A stretch of 42,705 bases of DNA from positions 1 through 42,705 of the forward strand of contig ONHE01000080.1 of the NCBI GenBank assembly GCA_900317545.1, written 5' to 3'. Positions 1 through 8,176 of the stretch are shown here, in pieces. Every line of letters starts with the position of its first letter. The stretch's first letter is position 1. The notes beneath the pieces are model-generated. The model ran no database searches. It saw only the letters and a program-made list of their open reading frames with translations, and had not been told where the DNA came from. The translations under genes and the position numbers were made by a program. The DNA is from an uncultured Prevotella sp. GTDB lineage: Bacteria > Bacteroidota > Bacteroidia > Bacteroidales > Bacteroidaceae.

Positions 1-1102
1 ACACATTAAACCTGAAGTGCATGATGTCGCCGTCCTGCACGACATAGTCCTTGCCCTCGATGCCGAGTTTGCCGGCGTCGCGGACGGCCGCTTCCGATCC
101 GTAATGCAGATAATCGTCATACTTGATGACCTCAGCGCGGATGAAACCTTTCTCAAAATCGGTGTGGATGACACCCGCACACTGGGGCGCCTTCCATCCT
201 TTGTGATAGGTCCATGCCTTCACCTCCATCTCTCCGGCAGTGATGAACGTCTGCAGGTTGAGCAGGCTGTAGGCCTTTTTGATGAGCCGATTGACACCGC
301 TTTCCTGCAAACCGAGCTCGTCGAGGAACATTTTCTTGTCCTCGTAAGACTCGAGCGAGGCGATGTCCTCTTCCGTCTTCGCGGCGATGACCATGGCTTC
401 GGCGCCCTCGTCAGCGGCCATCTGCTCGACCTTTCGCGAATAGTCGTTGCCCGAGAGGGCACTTCCCTCGTCGACGTTGCATACGTAGAGCACCGGCTTC
501 GTGGTCAGCAGGAACAGGTCATGGGCTGCCTGCTGCTCCTCCTTGCTGTCAAAGGTGACGGCGCGGGCATTCTTTCCCTGCTCCAGCACGTCCTTGTAGG
601 CTTCCAGTACGGTCACCATGACCTTGGCGTCCTTGTTGCCTGCCGCAGCCGCTTTCTGCTGCTTGGCGAGCTGGTTGTCGATGGTCTCGAGGTCTTTGAG
701 CTGCAGCTCGGTGTCGATGATCTCCTTGTCGGCGATCGGGTCGACGGGTGCGCCGCCCTCACGGACCACATTGTCGTCGTCGAAACAGCGGATCACGTGG
801 ATGATCGCATCACATTCGCGGATGTTGCCGAGAAACTTATTGCCAAGTCCTTCACCTTTCGAGGCGCCGCGCACCAATCCTGCGATGTCCACGATCTCAC
901 ATGTTGCCGGCACGATGCGACCGGGATGGACGATCTCGGCGAGCTTCGTCAGCCGCTCGTCAGGCACACTGATGACCCCGAGATTGGGCTCAATGGTGCA
1001 GAAGGGGAAGTTTGCCGCCTGTGCCTTTGCACTCGACAGACAGTTGAAAAGTGTCGACTTGCCCACGTTGGGCAGTCCTACGATACCACATTTTAATGCC
1101 AT
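1..1102 (-). CDS. ychF: YchF/Obg-like P-loop ATPase (3' end clipped inside the stop codon)
   Basis: Read on the minus strand from ATG at 1102, this encodes 367 residues. All sense codons are present down to base 2, and only the first base of the stop codon is inside the window. The N-terminus MALKCGIVGLPNVGKSTLFN carries the Walker A motif of the OBG/YchF family, followed by the G3-like DIAGLVRGASKGEGLGNKF region. The C-terminal TGS-type domain ends in GDIMHFRFNV, which matches the usual YchF ending. YchF is a ribosome-associated ATPase that prefers ATP to GTP and is linked to translation and stress responses. The length is normal for the family. It is divergent from the cation-efflux gene at 1247, with about 140 bp between the two starts. 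A long open frame on the opposite strand here is a shadow of this gene. Confidence 0.97.
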   Translation of the reverse strand, partial: MALKCGIVGLPNVGKSTLFNCLSSAKAQAANFPFCTIEPNLGVISVPDERLTKLAEIVHPGRIVPATCEIVDIAGLVRGASKGEGLGNKFLGNIRECDAIIHVIRCFDDDNVVREGGAPVDPIADKEIIDTELQLKDLETIDNQLAKQQKAAAAGNKDAKVMVTVLEAYKDVLEQGKNARAVTFDSKEEQQAAHDLFLLTTKPVLYVCNVDEGSALSGNDYSRKVEQMAADEGAEAMVIAAKTEEDIASLESYEDKKMFLDELGLQESGVNRLIKKAYSLLNLQTFITAGEMEVKAWTYHKGWKAPQCAGVIHTDFEKGFIRAEVIKYDDYLHYGSEAAVRDAGKLGIEGKDYVVQDGDIMHFRFNV

Positions 1103-1132
1103 TTCTATCCTTTTATAATGTATTGACAGGTG

Positions 1133-1140
1133 CAAAGTTA
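1133..1140 (-). promoter_or_regulatory. Bacteroidota -7 element for ychF
   Basis: On the minus strand the sequence reads TAACTTTG, matching TAnnTTTG, the -7 element of the primary Bacteroidota sigma factor. It lies about 30 nt upstream of the ychF ATG. I see no clear -33 TTTG. Confidence 0.55.
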
Positions 1141-1213
1141 GTCATTTAATCCGAGAAAAGGCCGTCAACGGGATTATTTTTCATATCCGCTTCCGGCTGT
1201 AGAATCTTTTTCT

Positions 1214-1221
1214 TACCTTTG
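1214..1221 (+). promoter_or_regulatory. Bacteroidota -7 element for the CDF transporter gene
   Basis: TACCTTTG matches TAnnTTTG and lies 25 nt upstream of the ATG at 1247. The leader is therefore short. No convincing -33 element is visible. Confidence 0.55.
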
Positions 1222-1246
1222 CGGAGTGGTCTAATCAGATTGAGTC

Positions 1247-2302
1247 ATGAATGAACTGAACAACAGGGCGGCATCGTCCGCCGACACTACTTCCGCCCGA
1301 CGGCAAGCCGAAAATCGCGCAGCAGCAAGTCCGCAGACCCCTTCCGGACAGGGCAGTGGACAGGGGAGTGCGGATCGGAACATCGATCCGGCCGAGCGGC
1401 AGCGCCGCATCTATCGCGTGACCATCGCCGGCAGCGTCGTCAACGTGAGTCTCCTGATCTTCAAGTTCATAGCCGGATTCGTCGGAAACTCGGCAGCCAT
1501 GATCGCCGACGCGGTGCACTCGCTCACCGACTTCGCCACCGACATCATCGTACTCCTGTTCGTCCGCCTCGGCAGCAAGCCCGTCGACAAGGACCACGAC
1601 TATGGGCACGGCAAGTATGAGACGCTCGCCACCGCCGTCATCGGCATCGCCCTGCTCGGCGTGGGAGCCATGATCTGCTACCAGGGCGTGATGAAAACAT
1701 GGATGGCCATACAGGGCTACCCCCTCCGGCAGCCCGGAATCATCGCGCTGGTCGCCGCATTGGCCAGCATCGGACTCAAGGAATGGGCCTACCGGTTCAC
1801 TTATCGCACGGGTAAGGAAGTCCACTCCGAGGCCACCGTAGCCAACGCCTGGCACCACCGCAGCGATGCCCTCTCATCCATCGGGACCGCCCTCGGCATC
1901 GGCGGCGCCATCCTCCTCGGCAGGCGCTGGGCTGTCCTCGACCCCATAGCCGCCATCATCGTGAGCGTCTTCATCATCAAGGCAGCCTTCTCCTTGGTGC
2001 GGCAGGCGTTCGGCGAACTGCTCGAACAGAGTCTCCCGGAGGCCGTGGAGACTGAGATCATGCAGATTGCGGAAGATGAAGAGGGCGTCAGCGAGATCCA
2101 CAACCTGCGCACCCGGAGTCTCGGCAACCATATTGCGATCGAGATGCATGTCCGTATGGCGGGCGACACCACGCTCTATGCAGCCCACGAACACGCCACG
2201 CACATCGAGCGCCGACTGAAGGAGCGGTTCGGACAGGAGACCCACGTTGCGCTCCATGTCGAACCCTTGAAGGTCAACGGCGCCTATGTCTGCCCGGAAT
2301 AG
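1247..2302 (+). CDS. Cation diffusion facilitator (CDF/FieF-type) metal efflux transporter
   Basis: This 351-residue inner-membrane protein belongs to the cation diffusion facilitator family, which exports divalent metals (Zn, Fe, Mn, Co) using the proton gradient. The first 50 residues are polar and low in complexity (rich in Ala, Gln, Ser and Gly) and form an unusual extension ahead of the first membrane helix at about residue 57. Typical metal-site motifs follow: D88 and H91 with D95 in the second helix (ADAVHSLTDF), then DYGHGKYE at 118-125, then H203/H204 and D207 in the fifth helix (AWHHRSDALS). The C-terminal 90 residues form the cytoplasmic ferredoxin-like dimerisation domain. Which metal is carried cannot be read from the sequence. 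The gene stands alone and is divergent from ychF. Confidence 0.93.
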   Translation: MNELNNRAASSADTTSARRQAENRAAASPQTPSGQGSGQGSADRNIDPAERQRRIYRVTIAGSVVNVSLLIFKFIAGFVGNSAAMIADAVHSLTDFATDIIVLLFVRLGSKPVDKDHDYGHGKYETLATAVIGIALLGVGAMICYQGVMKTWMAIQGYPLRQPGIIALVAALASIGLKEWAYRFTYRTGKEVHSEATVANAWHHRSDALSSIGTALGIGGAILLGRRWAVLDPIAAIIVSVFIIKAAFSLVRQAFGELLEQSLPEAVETEIMQIAEDEEGVSEIHNLRTRSLGNHIAIEMHVRMAGDTTLYAAHEHATHIERRLKERFGQETHVALHVEPLKVNGAYVCPE

Positions 2303-2442
2303 ACGCCGTCTGGAATCAGAAGATTATCCATTTTCGTCAGCTGTATCATGACTCAGTCAATGCCGCTGCGCCCATTGGCACAGCAAAGCACGAGGGGTCG
2401 GATAGAGATTTGTAACATATTGATTGACTGGACGTTACAACC

Positions 2443-2574
2443 ATCATTCGAAAAGCTATCATTCGGGCGCCCCGGAGCATAGCTTTAGGCTGCGCGGAGC
2501 TATGCTTTGGACAGTCCGGAGGATAGCTCCGCGCGGCTCAAAGCATAGCTTTCGTTTTCAGAGAGGATAATTGG
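2443..2574. repeat. 22-nt modular repeat array, copy 1 (six units)
   Basis: Six consecutive 22-nt units start at 2443, 2465, 2487, 2509, 2531 and 2553. Each is a 9-nt GC-rich block followed by a 13-nt block. The best 13-nt blocks are GGAGCATAGCTTT (2474-2486), GGAGCTATGCTTT (2496-2508), GGAGGATAGCTCC (2518-2530) and AAAGCATAGCTTT (2540-2552). The first and last units are degenerate. The array lies in the 560-bp gap between the CDF gene and the sigma factor gene. The rest of that gap holds an inverted pair TTGTAAC/GTTACAA (2410-2440) and the repeat at 2704. Small open frames crossing the gap look accidental. Confidence 0.85.
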
Positions 2575-2703
2575 GCGTCGTCGAGGGATGGTTGACCATA
2601 AGCGAATAGTGCATTTTCCGACCTGACAGAGAACCGTCAGCAGCGAATGGAAGGTTGGGAGTTTGCGCTTGTAAGTTTTTGAGTTCAAACTCCTCAACGG
2701 AAT

Positions 2704-2801
2704 GCAGGGACGGGCCTTGTGCCCGTCCGCAAAAGGCGACCCATAAATACCAAATCTCCATTCCTACCGTAGGGGCGGATCGGCGTATCCGCACGCAAGG
2801 T
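2704..2801. repeat. Two-hairpin intergenic repeat, copy 1
   Basis: This roughly 98-bp element has a near copy at 14492-14590 in the same orientation. Its left hairpin is GGACGGGC (2708-2715), a 5-nt loop, then GCCCGTCC (2721-2728). Its right hairpin, around 2775-2792, pairs GCGGAT with ATCCGC. The middle is less conserved. It resembles a REP-like or other dispersed palindromic element. No transposase is nearby. Confidence 0.75.
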
Positions 2802-2862
2802 GGCATGGCATGGGCTGCGGGAAGGAATGCAGCTGTGTGGGCGACCGACAGGTTTGAGATCA

Positions 2863-3414
2863 TCAGATCACCGATAAGAGGAAGAGCACGAGGTGATCGT
2901 CTTTGAAATGCCGACGAAGGCTGCTGATGAGCTTCGCTTTCTGTTTCTTGATCGTCTCGGGCGACAATTTGAGCATCGCGGCGATCTCTACATTCTTCAT
3001 CCCTTGCTCAAAGCTCAACTCAAAGATACGGTGCAGGTGATCCGGCAATGCATCGATCGCAGCATAGAGACGGTCGAGCGTCTCCTGCAGGAGGAGCTCA
3101 TCGATCACGCTGTCCTCGATCCATTCCCGCTCCGCAAGATAGCGCTGCTGGCGCTCCTGCTTGCGGAAGACGGTGATGATGGCATTGTGAACGCAGGTGA
3201 ACAGGAATGAACGCATCTGCAAGGGAGTCGTGAAAGAGCGCCTGCCCTGATAGACCTGATAGATCGCATCCTGTATGCAGTCTTCGGCCAAGAACTCATT
3301 GCCGGGGCCGAGCACGCGTTTCGCGTAACTCAGCAGCGAAGGATAGAGCTCCATGTAGAAAGGTTCGATCTTCCCGTTGCGGAAATCTTGCAGCACGTCG
3401 TCAGTGATGTTCAT
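2863..3414 (-). CDS. ECF RNA polymerase sigma factor (FecI-like)
   Basis: A 183-residue sigma-70 family protein of the extracytoplasmic-function class. Sigma region 2 covers about residues 12-80 (FLAEDCIQDAIYQVYQGRR, then MRSFLFTCVHNAIITVFRK). Sigma region 4 covers about 120-175 (LPDHLHRIFELSFEQGMKNVEIAAMLKLSPETIKKQ). The frame is open to 3450, but I choose ATG at 3414. The upstream stretch contains a good -7 element (3432-3439), and the protein from 3414 begins at the expected place for the family. It is divergent from a FecR anti-sigma gene at 3549, which is probably its partner. Most Bacteroidota FecI/FecR pairs are co-directional, so this arrangement is less common. The last residues, LVLFLLSVI, are unusually hydrophobic. 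Confidence 0.9.
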   Translation of the reverse strand: MNITDDVLQDFRNGKIEPFYMELYPSLLSYAKRVLGPGNEFLAEDCIQDAIYQVYQGRRSFTTPLQMRSFLFTCVHNAIITVFRKQERQQRYLAEREWIEDSVIDELLLQETLDRLYAAIDALPDHLHRIFELSFEQGMKNVEIAAMLKLSPETIKKQKAKLISSLRRHFKDDHLVLFLLSVI

Positions 3415-3431
3415 AGCAAATGAATCTGTTG

Positions 3432-3439
3432 CAAAAATA
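3432..3439 (-). promoter_or_regulatory. -7 element for the ECF sigma gene
   Basis: On the minus strand this reads TATTTTTG (TAnnTTTG), 17 nt upstream of the ATG at 3414. It would overlap the coding part of any longer version starting at 3450, so it helps decide the start. Confidence 0.45.
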
Positions 3440-3482
3440 GCAAAAAACATTTATTATCTGCACAATGATGCCGAATTTCGTC

Positions 3483-3502
3483 TTTTTTTGTAACAAAACC
3501 AT
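3483..3502 (+). promoter_or_regulatory. Candidate ECF-sigma promoter element upstream of fecR-susC
   Basis: A run of seven T is followed by GTAACAAAACCAT, about 46 nt upstream of the FecR start. A nearly identical block, seven T then GTAACAGAATCAT, sits at 36974-36993, upstream of the other operon with an ECF sigma gene. That both are -35-type elements for ECF sigma factors is inference. Confidence 0.4.
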
Positions 3503-3548
3503 ACCCCAAAGCCAGCTTGCGGCGTGTTAAGAGTAAAAGACCTGAAAA

Positions 3549-4709
3549 ATGAAAGATATCCTATCCTACGACCAGAAGGCTGACCTGCTCTACAAATGGG
3601 CCACCGACAGTCTTGACAAAACAGAAAGGGAGGTACTTGAAACGTGGGCATCCGGCAATCCGAAACGACAGAAATATTTGCAACAGCTCCGCGATCCGCA
3701 GTTTTTAGAACAGGAATACCACCAGCTGAAAGCCACCGACAGCCGGTCGGCCATGGCAGAGATGCAGGCGCGGATCGACCGTGACCGGCTGTCCTCACGC
3801 TTGCGCATCGCGGGCCGCAGATGGATTGCGCGGGCCGCGGCGGTGGCCGTGATCGCCGTTGCAGGTGCCACCATCTGGTATCATCAGTATACAAAGGTGA
3901 CCCCGCCGGTGCTCTCCCAGGAGATCCAGCAGGCCATGCAGGCCAGTCGAAGGAGCGGGGCAGAGGGCGCACAGATCGCTTCCGTCGACCGGATCAGCCC
4001 CCGGCAGAGAGCCGTGATCACGCGGCAGCTGAAGCGGTATCACATCGACAGCGAGTTTGCCAAGCGCCTGATGCAGGCCCGAAAGGTGACCACCTATCAT
4101 GACAAAGAGTTCTGGTTGACGCTCGACGACGGCACACTGGTCCATCTGAACTATGACAGCCGACTGATCTATCCGGAGAAATTCGGAAGCGGGCAGCGTG
4201 ATGTGATCCTCGAAGGTGAAGCCTATTTCATGGTCGCCAAGGACCGCAGCCGCCCCTTCATCGTGCATACTCCCCGCGGAGACGTGAAGGAATATGGCAC
4301 CGAGTTCAACGTCAGCACACGCGGGAAGGATGGTTCGACGCTGGTAGTCTTAGTCAGCGGAAGCATCAGCGTCACTCCGACCGGCGGCCGCGAACAGATG
4401 ATGCGACCCGGGCAGATGACCACGCTGACGGGCGAATCGGTCATGACAAGCACCGTCGACACGCAGCCCTACGTGGCATGGAACACGGGCGAATTCTCCT
4501 TCATCGACTGGCCCTTGGAGCGCATCATGAATGTGCTGGCCCGTTGGTACAGTTTAGAGATCAATTACGGATCGGATGACATCCGCAACCTGCAGTTCTC
4601 CGGCAACTTCAGCCGCTATGAAGACATCGCTCCGACGATTGAAACAATCCACAATGTGACCGGATTGCGGATAGAGATCCATGGAAATACTATTACTATT
4701 AATAAATAA
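3549..4709 (+). CDS. FecR-family anti-sigma factor
   Basis: A 386-residue membrane-spanning regulator. The cytoplasmic N-terminal part (1-90) should bind the sigma factor. One membrane helix follows at about 93-110 (WIARAAAVAVIAVAGATIW). The periplasmic FecR domain covers about 180-285 (FWLTLDDGTLVHLNYDSRL to VLVSGSISV), and a C-terminal DUF4974 domain covers about 315-385 (FIDWPLERIMNVLARWYSL). In this system the STN domain of the partner TonB-dependent transporter contacts FecR in the periplasm, which releases the sigma factor when substrate is bound. The gene stops 6 bp before the SusC gene, which does carry an STN domain. It is therefore very likely the regulator of the operon it heads. 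Confidence 0.93.
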   Translation: MKDILSYDQKADLLYKWATDSLDKTEREVLETWASGNPKRQKYLQQLRDPQFLEQEYHQLKATDSRSAMAEMQARIDRDRLSSRLRIAGRRWIARAAAVAVIAVAGATIWYHQYTKVTPPVLSQEIQQAMQASRRSGAEGAQIASVDRISPRQRAVITRQLKRYHIDSEFAKRLMQARKVTTYHDKEFWLTLDDGTLVHLNYDSRLIYPEKFGSGQRDVILEGEAYFMVAKDRSRPFIVHTPRGDVKEYGTEFNVSTRGKDGSTLVVLVSGSISVTPTGGREQMMRPGQMTTLTGESVMTSTVDTQPYVAWNTGEFSFIDWPLERIMNVLARWYSLEINYGSDDIRNLQFSGNFSRYEDIAPTIETIHNVTGLRIEIHGNTITINK

Positions 4710-4715
4710 GCATTT

Positions 4716-7700
4716 ATGAGAGAGATTATGTTCTACCGCCGGTTTTCTCTGACCGTGATGTTGGCAGCGCTGTGTCTGCTGTCGACATCGGCGTTCGCGA
4801 AAGCCCCCGCTGACCAGAAGATCAGCATCAACATGAAGTCTGTTCCCGTGGAACAAGTGTTCAATGAGATCCACAAACAGGCAGGCCTTGACTTTTTCTA
4901 CAGTTCCGAACTGGCCAAGACATGGCCGAAAATCACCTGCCAGATGAATAAGCGGACAGTGGAAGAAGTGATCGACAAGATTACTGGGCTCATAGGTTGT
5001 TCCTATATGATCAGGAACAACATCGTAACCATCACCAAGCAAAAGATCAGTGGGCGTGAACGGACTGTCAAAGGATATGTCAAGGACGAAACGGGAGAAT
5101 CAATCATCGGCGTCCCAATATGTATCGGCGAGACCCGTGTGTGCACCGTCACCGACGAGAATGGATTCTACATGTTTCGGATTCCTACCGAAAAGGTCAC
5201 ATTGAAATATTCTTACGTGGGAATGGAAACGGTCTATGAGCTGATTCCTCATGGTAACAGGGATGTCAACCTCAATATTACGCTAAGACCTGACGTGAGG
5301 ACACTCAAGGAAATAGTTGTCACAGGCTATCAGGACATTGAGAAAGGGAGGGCTACAGGTTCATTCGATATCGTGAAACCTGCACAGCTCAAGACCGTCG
5401 TCTCGGGTGATGTGGTGGACAATCTTGAGGGAGTTGTGCCCGGCTTGTCAGTCGATGGCTCCGGCAACATGATGATTCGCGGCCAGGCAACGATCTATGC
5501 AGAGACGAAACCACTTATCGTTGTCGATGGCTTTCCGATGGAATACGGCACCTACAACATCAATCCGAACGACATAGAACAGATTTCGGTGCTTAAAGAT
5601 GCTGCTTCCGCTTCCATCTGGGGTGTGAGGGCGGCCAACGGAGTGATCGTTATCACCACCAAACACGGCAACGCCGGACAGAAGACACAGATCAGCTACA
5701 ACGGAAATATCAAGATAGGAAGCAAGACAGATATCAGTTCCATGGGCCTCTTGAACACCCAACAGCAGATCGAATACGAGCGGGAATACTATGCGAACAT
5801 GCCGACCATCGCTTCCATCGCACAAGGGAATATAGATTATTTCACCGAAGCGGCCATGATTGAATATCAGTATCAGAGCGGTAAACTCACCAAATCACAG
5901 CGTGAGCAGGCTTACCAGCAGTTGGGATCTTATGACAACAGCCGGGACATAGAGAAGTATTTCTACCAGCATTCCTTCTATCAACAGCACAACATTTCCA
6001 TCTCCGCCGGATCAAAAACGACTACCAACTATCTCTCCGTCAACTTTGAGAATCGGTTGGGTGATGTAAAAGGAAATTCTGAAAACAGAGTCAATGCACA
6101 ACTCAACAGCACTTTTGACCTTGGAAAATACGTTAAACTGACCAGTAGCGTGCGTGCCAACTACGCCAAAAAAGACCAGTTCAACTTCAATCCGGCTTCT
6201 GTGAAGCCTTATGTGCGATTCTATGACAACGACGGAAACTATGTCAACGAATACCATGATCATTCTCAGCTCTTGAAAGATCAACTGACAGGTCTTGGCT
6301 TCATTGACTGGAGCTACAACCGGATCAAAGATCGCGACGAAGTGAGTGACAATACCGACAGCTACAATATTGCCGCCAACCTGCAGCTCCAGATCAACCT
6401 TCCGCTCGGATTCAAGTTCAACACAAGCGGAATGTATATCGTGGATCATTCCCGACAGGAAATTTTCAACAGCCGACTGAGCTACTCCGTGCGCAATGAA
6501 TACAACGAGTTCACTTCCTACGATGCCAATACCGGCACGCTGACCAATCATCTTCCTGATGGAGGAACCAAAAGTCTATACAACAGCAATAGCTCGAGCT
6601 ACACCTGGCGCAACGTTCTGAACTATGGTTTCAATACCGACCGCTGGAACATCAGTGCCTTGGCCGGTATGGAAATGTTTGCCATTCACACCAAAGCGGA
6701 ACATGATACCTATTACGGATATGATCCCCTGGGGATGACTTACAATACTGCGATGAACCTGTATGACCTTGTCAGTCAGGGAATCATAGGCTATTCGCCG
6801 GCCGCAGGTTATCTCCGGCTTTACTATAGTCCGGGGCAGAGTGACAATGAAGACCGCTATTTCTCCACTTTCCTAACGGCCAGCGCCTCTTATTTGGACC
6901 GTTACACGGTGTTTGGAAGCATCCGTAAGGACAAGACAAACCTCTATGGACGCAGCGGAAAATATCGTGATCAACCCACATGGTCCATCGGAGGCAGATG
7001 GGATATGGCAAAAGAGGCATTCTTCAAGATGAAAAATGTGAACCGTTTAGCATGGAAGATGAGCTACGGGTTGAGCGGAAACGTCGACAAGACCACATCA
7101 CCTTATCTGATTGCGGCAAACATGCGGTCGCTCTTCACCGGCCAGCAGACACTCGTTATTCAGAATCCCGAAAACCTCGAATTAGGTTGGGAGAAAGTCT
7201 ATACATGGAATATAGGAATGGATCTGAATATGTTCAACGACCGCTTGAACGTCTCGGCCGAATACTATAACCGCAAGACAATGGACGCACTGGGCATGTC
7301 GGTCATGGATCCGACAGTCGGATGGAGCTCCATGAAGAAGAATGTGTCATCGCTGGTCAACAGAGGTATTGATGCCAGTCTGAACATCATCCCCTTCAAG
7401 ACCAATGATTTCACATGGTCCACTACGCTCAACTGGTCCTACAACTATAATAAAGTGACGAAGGTAAATACAGGACATGCCACGATGAGTTCCATCGCCC
7501 AAGGCGACCCCTTGGAAGGAAAACCGGTCGATTATGTATACGCTTACAGGACCGCACCACTCGACTCAAAAGGCAACTTGCAGATCATCGACCATGAAGG
7601 CAATGCCTCCCTCTTCACCGCATCAAACACTTTTAATCTTGAAGATTATGTCTTCGTAGGTCGCAGATCACCGAAATTCTACGGTGCTTGGATCAATACG

Positions 7701-8165
7701 CTCAGCTATAAGCATCTCACCCTCGATCTCATGTTTACTTACCGGTTCGGCGGAAAAATGTATATGCCGGGGATAACAGGTGAATATCTCACTAACAGAC
7801 TTTACAAAACATTCAACGATAGATGGCGACAGGAAGGAGATGAAGCCATCACCTTTGTCCCGAAAGCTAACTATGGGCAGCAGAACGGAATCTATCAAGT
7901 AGTTGTCAATCATGCAGATTGGATGGTAGAAAACAGTGACTTGATCCGCCTGAAATCCATTTCGTTGAACTATGACTTCACTTATCTGCTCAAGAAAAAA
8001 ATATTTCATACGCTAAATGCGAAACTTTCAGTCGAGAATCCTTACTTCTGGGCAGCCAACAGAGACGGCTTAGATCCTGACCGGATCACATCTGGAATTT
8101 GGGGAAATGTATATTCAGGAGATTCCCCGACATATTATACTTTCACATTGAATATTGGTTTTTAA
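4716..8165 (+). CDS. SusC/RagA-type TonB-dependent outer-membrane transporter with STN domain
   Basis: A 1149-residue outer-membrane protein. After the signal peptide (cut near ASAFAK, about 25-30) comes an STN signalling domain (about 32-110, SINMKSVPVEQVFNEIHKQ). A carboxypeptidase-regulatory-like beta domain follows (about 114-195), then the plug (about 200-330, with LIVVDGFPMEYGTYNINPND and ISVLKDAASASIWGVRAANG), then the beta-barrel ending in the aromatic YYTFTLNIGF. The STN domain marks a transporter that reports its own activity to FecR. An alternative start at 4728 is possible, because AGAGAG just before it resembles a ribosome site. The substrate is unknown: no glycosidase or peptidase is linked, only SusD and a thiol-disulfide protein. 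Confidence 0.95.
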   Translation: MREIMFYRRFSLTVMLAALCLLSTSAFAKAPADQKISINMKSVPVEQVFNEIHKQAGLDFFYSSELAKTWPKITCQMNKRTVEEVIDKITGLIGCSYMIRNNIVTITKQKISGRERTVKGYVKDETGESIIGVPICIGETRVCTVTDENGFYMFRIPTEKVTLKYSYVGMETVYELIPHGNRDVNLNITLRPDVRTLKEIVVTGYQDIEKGRATGSFDIVKPAQLKTVVSGDVVDNLEGVVPGLSVDGSGNMMIRGQATIYAETKPLIVVDGFPMEYGTYNINPNDIEQISVLKDAASASIWGVRAANGVIVITTKHGNAGQKTQISYNGNIKIGSKTDISSMGLLNTQQQIEYEREYYANMPTIASIAQGNIDYFTEAAMIEYQYQSGKLTKSQREQAYQQLGSYDNSRDIEKYFYQHSFYQQHNISISAGSKTTTNYLSVNFENRLGDVKGNSENRVNAQLNSTFDLGKYVKLTSSVRANYAKKDQFNFNPASVKPYVRFYDNDGNYVNEYHDHSQLLKDQLTGLGFIDWSYNRIKDRDEVSDNTDSYNIAANLQLQINLPLGFKFNTSGMYIVDHSRQEIFNSRLSYSVRNEYNEFTSYDANTGTLTNHLPDGGTKSLYNSNSSSYTWRNVLNYGFNTDRWNISALAGMEMFAIHTKAEHDTYYGYDPLGMTYNTAMNLYDLVSQGIIGYSPAAGYLRLYYSPGQSDNEDRYFSTFLTASASYLDRYTVFGSIRKDKTNLYGRSGKYRDQPTWSIGGRWDMAKEAFFKMKNVNRLAWKMSYGLSGNVDKTTSPYLIAANMRSLFTGQQTLVIQNPENLELGWEKVYTWNIGMDLNMFNDRLNVSAEYYNRKTMDALGMSVMDPTVGWSSMKKNVSSLVNRGIDASLNIIPFKTNDFTWSTTLNWSYNYNKVTKVNTGHATMSSIAQGDPLEGKPVDYVYAYRTAPLDSKGNLQIIDHEGNASLFTASNTFNLEDYVFVGRRSPKFYGAWINTLSYKHLTLDLMFTYRFGGKMYMPGITGEYLTNRLYKTFNDRWRQEGDEAITFVPKANYGQQNGIYQVVVNHADWMVENSDLIRLKSISLNYDFTYLLKKKIFHTLNAKLSVENPYFWAANRDGLDPDRITSGIWGNVYSGDSPTYYTFTLNIGF

Positions 8166-8176
8166 ACGACAGAACA

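Noticed and set aside
17-1096. Long open frame (359 codons) opposite ychF
   Set aside because: The minus strand encodes a full, well-conserved YchF with its motifs. The plus-strand frame is an antisense shadow in GC-rich coding DNA.
2500-2906. Several short frames in the gap after the CDF gene
   Set aside because: They cross the 22-nt array and the hairpin repeat and overlap each other; their sequence comes from the repeats.
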